Shown here piece after piece: positions 62,192 through 64,000 of a DNA stretch of 64,000 nt (position 1 is the first letter of the stretch; each line of letters opens with the position of its first letter). Where the stretch lies: NCBI RefSeq assembly GCF_001968835.1, contig NZ_MRDE01000022.1, forward strand, positions 1 to 64,000, given 5' to 3'. Made by a program: the position numbers and the translations under genes. The notes below the pieces were generated by a model, which was not told the origin of the DNA, did no database searches, and saw only the letters and a program-made list of their open reading frames with translations. Origin of the DNA: Tersicoccus phoenicis. Lineage in GTDB: Bacteria > Actinomycetota > Actinomycetes > Actinomycetales > Micrococcaceae.

Positions 62192-63340
62192 ATGACCGCG
62201 AATACCCAGGCCCTGTCCGATGCCGGTGTGTCCATCTGGCTGGACGATCTGTCCCGCGAGCGGCTGAACGACGGTTCGCTGCGTCAGCTGATCGAGAGCA
62301 AGAACGTCGTCGGCGTCACCACGAACCCGACGATCTTCGCCTCGGCCCTGGCCAAGGGCGAGGCGTACGACCGGCAGGTCGAGGAGCTGGCCGCGGCCGG
62401 CGCCGACGTCGAGACCGCCGTCTTCGAGATCACCACGTCCGACGTCGCCGAGGCGTGTGACCTGTTCGCGCCGGTGGCGGCCGCCACCGGCGGGGTCGAC
62501 GGCCGGGTCTCCCTGGAGGTAGATCCCCGGATGGCCCGCGACGGGGAGAAGACCGTCGCGGAAGCGGCCCGGCTGGCCGAGAAGGTCGGGAAGGGCAACC
62601 TGCACATCAAGATCCCGGCCACCTACGAGGGCCTGGACGCGATCACCCGGACGCTGGCCGCCGGCATCAGCGTCAACGTGACCCTGATCTTCTCCCTCGA
62701 GCGGTACCGGGCGGTGATCAACGCGTTCATGACCGGCCTCGAGCAGGCGAAGGAGAACGGCAAGGACCTGTCCACCATCCAGTCGGTGGCCTCGTTCTTC
62801 GTCTCCCGCGTCGACACCGAGGTGGACAAGCGCCTCGACGCCGTCGGCACCGACGAGGCCACCGCGCTCAAGGGCAAGGCCGGCCTGGCCAACGCGCGGC
62901 TGGCGTTCCAGATCTTCGAGCAGCAGTTCGCCACCGAACGGTGGGCCACCCTCGCCGACGCCGGCGCGAAGCCGCAGCGGCCGCTCTGGGCCTCCACCGG
63001 GGTCAAGGATCCCGCGCTGCCGGACACGCTGTACGTCACCGAACTGGTCACCTCCGGCGTCGTGAACACGATGCCGGAGAAGACACTCGACGCCGCCGCC
63101 GACCACGCCCAGGTCACCGGGGACACCGTTCGCGGCAGCTACGCGGACGCGAACGCGACCCTGGACGCCATCGACAAGCTCGGCATCTCCTACGACGACG
63201 TCGTCAAGGTGCTCGAGGACGAGGGGGTCAGCAAGTTCGAGGCCAGCTGGGAGGAGCTGCTCGAGACGGTGCAGAACGCGCTCGACGGCGCGGCCGGCAA
63301 GACCGGCGCGAAGGCCAAGGTCGCGGAGGGCACCCGATGA
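62192..63340 (+). CDS. tal: Transaldolase
   Basis: 382 residues with [20 protein letters not shown] and [20 protein letters not shown] at the N-terminus. The Schiff-base Lys is in [16 protein letters not shown], and [19 protein letters not shown] follows. It exchanges three-carbon units with tkt. It is coupled to pgi by an ATGA overlap. Confidence 0.96.
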   Translation: MTANTQALSDAGVSIWLDDLSRERLNDGSLRQLIESKNVVGVTTNPTIFASALAKGEAYDRQVEELAAAGADVETAVFEITTSDVAEACDLFAPVAAATGGVDGRVSLEVDPRMARDGEKTVAEAARLAEKVGKGNLHIKIPATYEGLDAITRTLAAGISVNVTLIFSLERYRAVINAFMTGLEQAKENGKDLSTIQSVASFFVSRVDTEVDKRLDAVGTDEATALKGKAGLANARLAFQIFEQQFATERWATLADAGAKPQRPLWASTGVKDPALPDTLYVTELVTSGVVNTMPEKTLDAAADHAQVTGDTVRGSYADANATLDAIDKLGISYDDVVKVLEDEGVSKFEASWEELLETVQNALDGAAGKTGAKAKVAEGTR

Positions 63341-64000
63341 GTTCCCTCGCCCTCCGGGCGGCCGGCGCCGCCGCCGACGCGGTGCAGGCCCACGTGCCGA
63401 CCCTGGTCCGGGAGCAGGTCGCGTCGAAGATCGCCGCACAGGATCCCACCCTGTGGGGCCCGGATGCGCAGCCCGAGGCGTCCGAGCGGCTCGGCTGGGT
63501 GTCCCTGGCCGAGACGTCCCGGCCCCTGGTGCCGCAGATCCTGGCCCTGCGGGACGAGCTCGCCGCGGACGGCGTCACCCACATCGTGCTCGCCGGGATG
63601 GGCGGCTCGTCGCTGGCTCCCGAGGTGATCACCCGCACCGCCGGGGTCGACCTCACCGTCCTGGACGCGACCGACCCGGAACAGGTGGCCACCGCCCTGG
63701 CCGACCGGATCACCGAGACGGCCCTGGTCGTCTCCTCCAAGTCCGGGTCCACCGTGGAGACCGACTCGCAGCGCCGCGCTTTCGCCGGCGCGTTCACCGA
63801 CGCCGGCATCGACCCGGCGAGCCGCATCATCGTGGTCACCGACCCCGGCTCGCCGATGGACGAGGCGTCCCGGGCCGCCGGTTACCGGCGGGTTTTCAAC
63901 GCCGACCCGACGGTCGGCGGCCGGTACTCGGCGTTGACCGCGTTCGGCCTGGTGCCCTCGGGGCTGGCCGGCGCGGACATCCAGGGCCTGCTCGACGAGG
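63337..64000 (+). CDS. pgi: Glucose-6-phosphate isomerase, 3' end outside the window
   Basis: 221 codons are visible from ATG 63337, with GGAGGG six bases upstream. The sugar-phosphate isomerase domain shows [20 protein letters not shown] and [20 protein letters not shown], followed by [13 protein letters not shown] and [15 protein letters not shown], typical of the short actinobacterial form in pentose-phosphate operons. The gene continues past 64000. Confidence 0.93.
   Translation, partial: MSSLALRAAGAAADAVQAHVPTLVREQVASKIAAQDPTLWGPDAQPEASERLGWVSLAETSRPLVPQILALRDELAADGVTHIVLAGMGGSSLAPEVITRTAGVDLTVLDATDPEQVATALADRITETALVVSSKSGSTVETDSQRRAFAGAFTDAGIDPASRIIVVTDPGSPMDEASRAAGYRRVFNADPTVGGRYSALTAFGLVPSGLAGADIQGLLDE

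Overview
The window is high-GC actinobacterial chromosome. Markers are a complete Pup-proteasome locus, mycothiol ligase (mshC), a BioYMN biotin importer, a SufR-led suf operon, and single-copy genes with strong Mycobacterium-like neighbourhoods (fabG4-fadA2-maoC, glgA/glgC, serB next to an ABC ATPase, sufR next to ABC and ctaA genes, ctaB/tkt/tal). Two large DUF222-HNH proteins, much leaderless transcription and the gene content suggest a Frankineae/Nakamurella-like actinomycete. That genus-level guess is inference only.

Layout. 1-932: left-edge-truncated DUF222/HNH gene with a LexA-type promoter. 1207-12502 (leftward): pafBC fusion, cytosolic FKBP, FKBP lipoprotein, pafA, prcA, prcB, pup, dop, mpa, trmI, i.e. 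the whole pupylation-proteasome pathway plus its DNA-damage activator. 12589-18515: site-2 protease, HAD hydrolase, PAC2 protein, mshC, uppP, an acidic protein and DUF5703. 18546-26625: acyl-CoA dehydrogenase-like protein, tRNA-Leu(GAG), then a beta-oxidation module (MaoC, FabG4, FadA2) divergent from a TetR regulator and an acyl-CoA oxidase-like enzyme across a perfect operator. 26640-31894: glgA, glgC, aminopeptidase N. 32039-36970: second DUF222-HNH gene, lipoate ligase, L31 type B, TrmH-type methyltransferase. 36986-44976: TauE permease, ABC ATPase, serB, a duplicated intergenic repeat, an atypical SDR, FabG1, DUF3099, a Cys/His small protein, SURF1, ABC-F. 45086-52919: bioYMN, then the suf operon (sufR-B-D-Rieske-C-T, with no sufS or sufU). 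53036-59720: ABC-2 exporter, ctaA, DUF503, gntP with its GntR regulator, a Cys-rich mini-protein, ctaB. 59912-64000: tkt, tal and pgi, the last running off the right edge.

How parts connect. The strongest regulatory story is DNA damage. pafBC encodes the LexA-independent damage activator. The DUF222-HNH gene just downstream has a 16-bp perfect actinobacterial LexA box filling its promoter spacer. The second DUF222-HNH gene has a PafBC-type (RecA-NDp-like) promoter. Two paralogues in one window thus appear wired separately to the two damage pathways. Both look leaderless, with exactly 6 nt between the -10 hexamer and the ATG. That spacing recurs at many other genes here (PAC2, uppP, acyl-CoA dehydrogenase, glgA, serB, ABC exporter, gntR). 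Short in-frame tandem repeats, often of 15 bp, decorate several proteins.

No CRISPR array, rRNA, phage or insertion sequence was seen. All coordinates and motifs were read by eye, and no database search was run.
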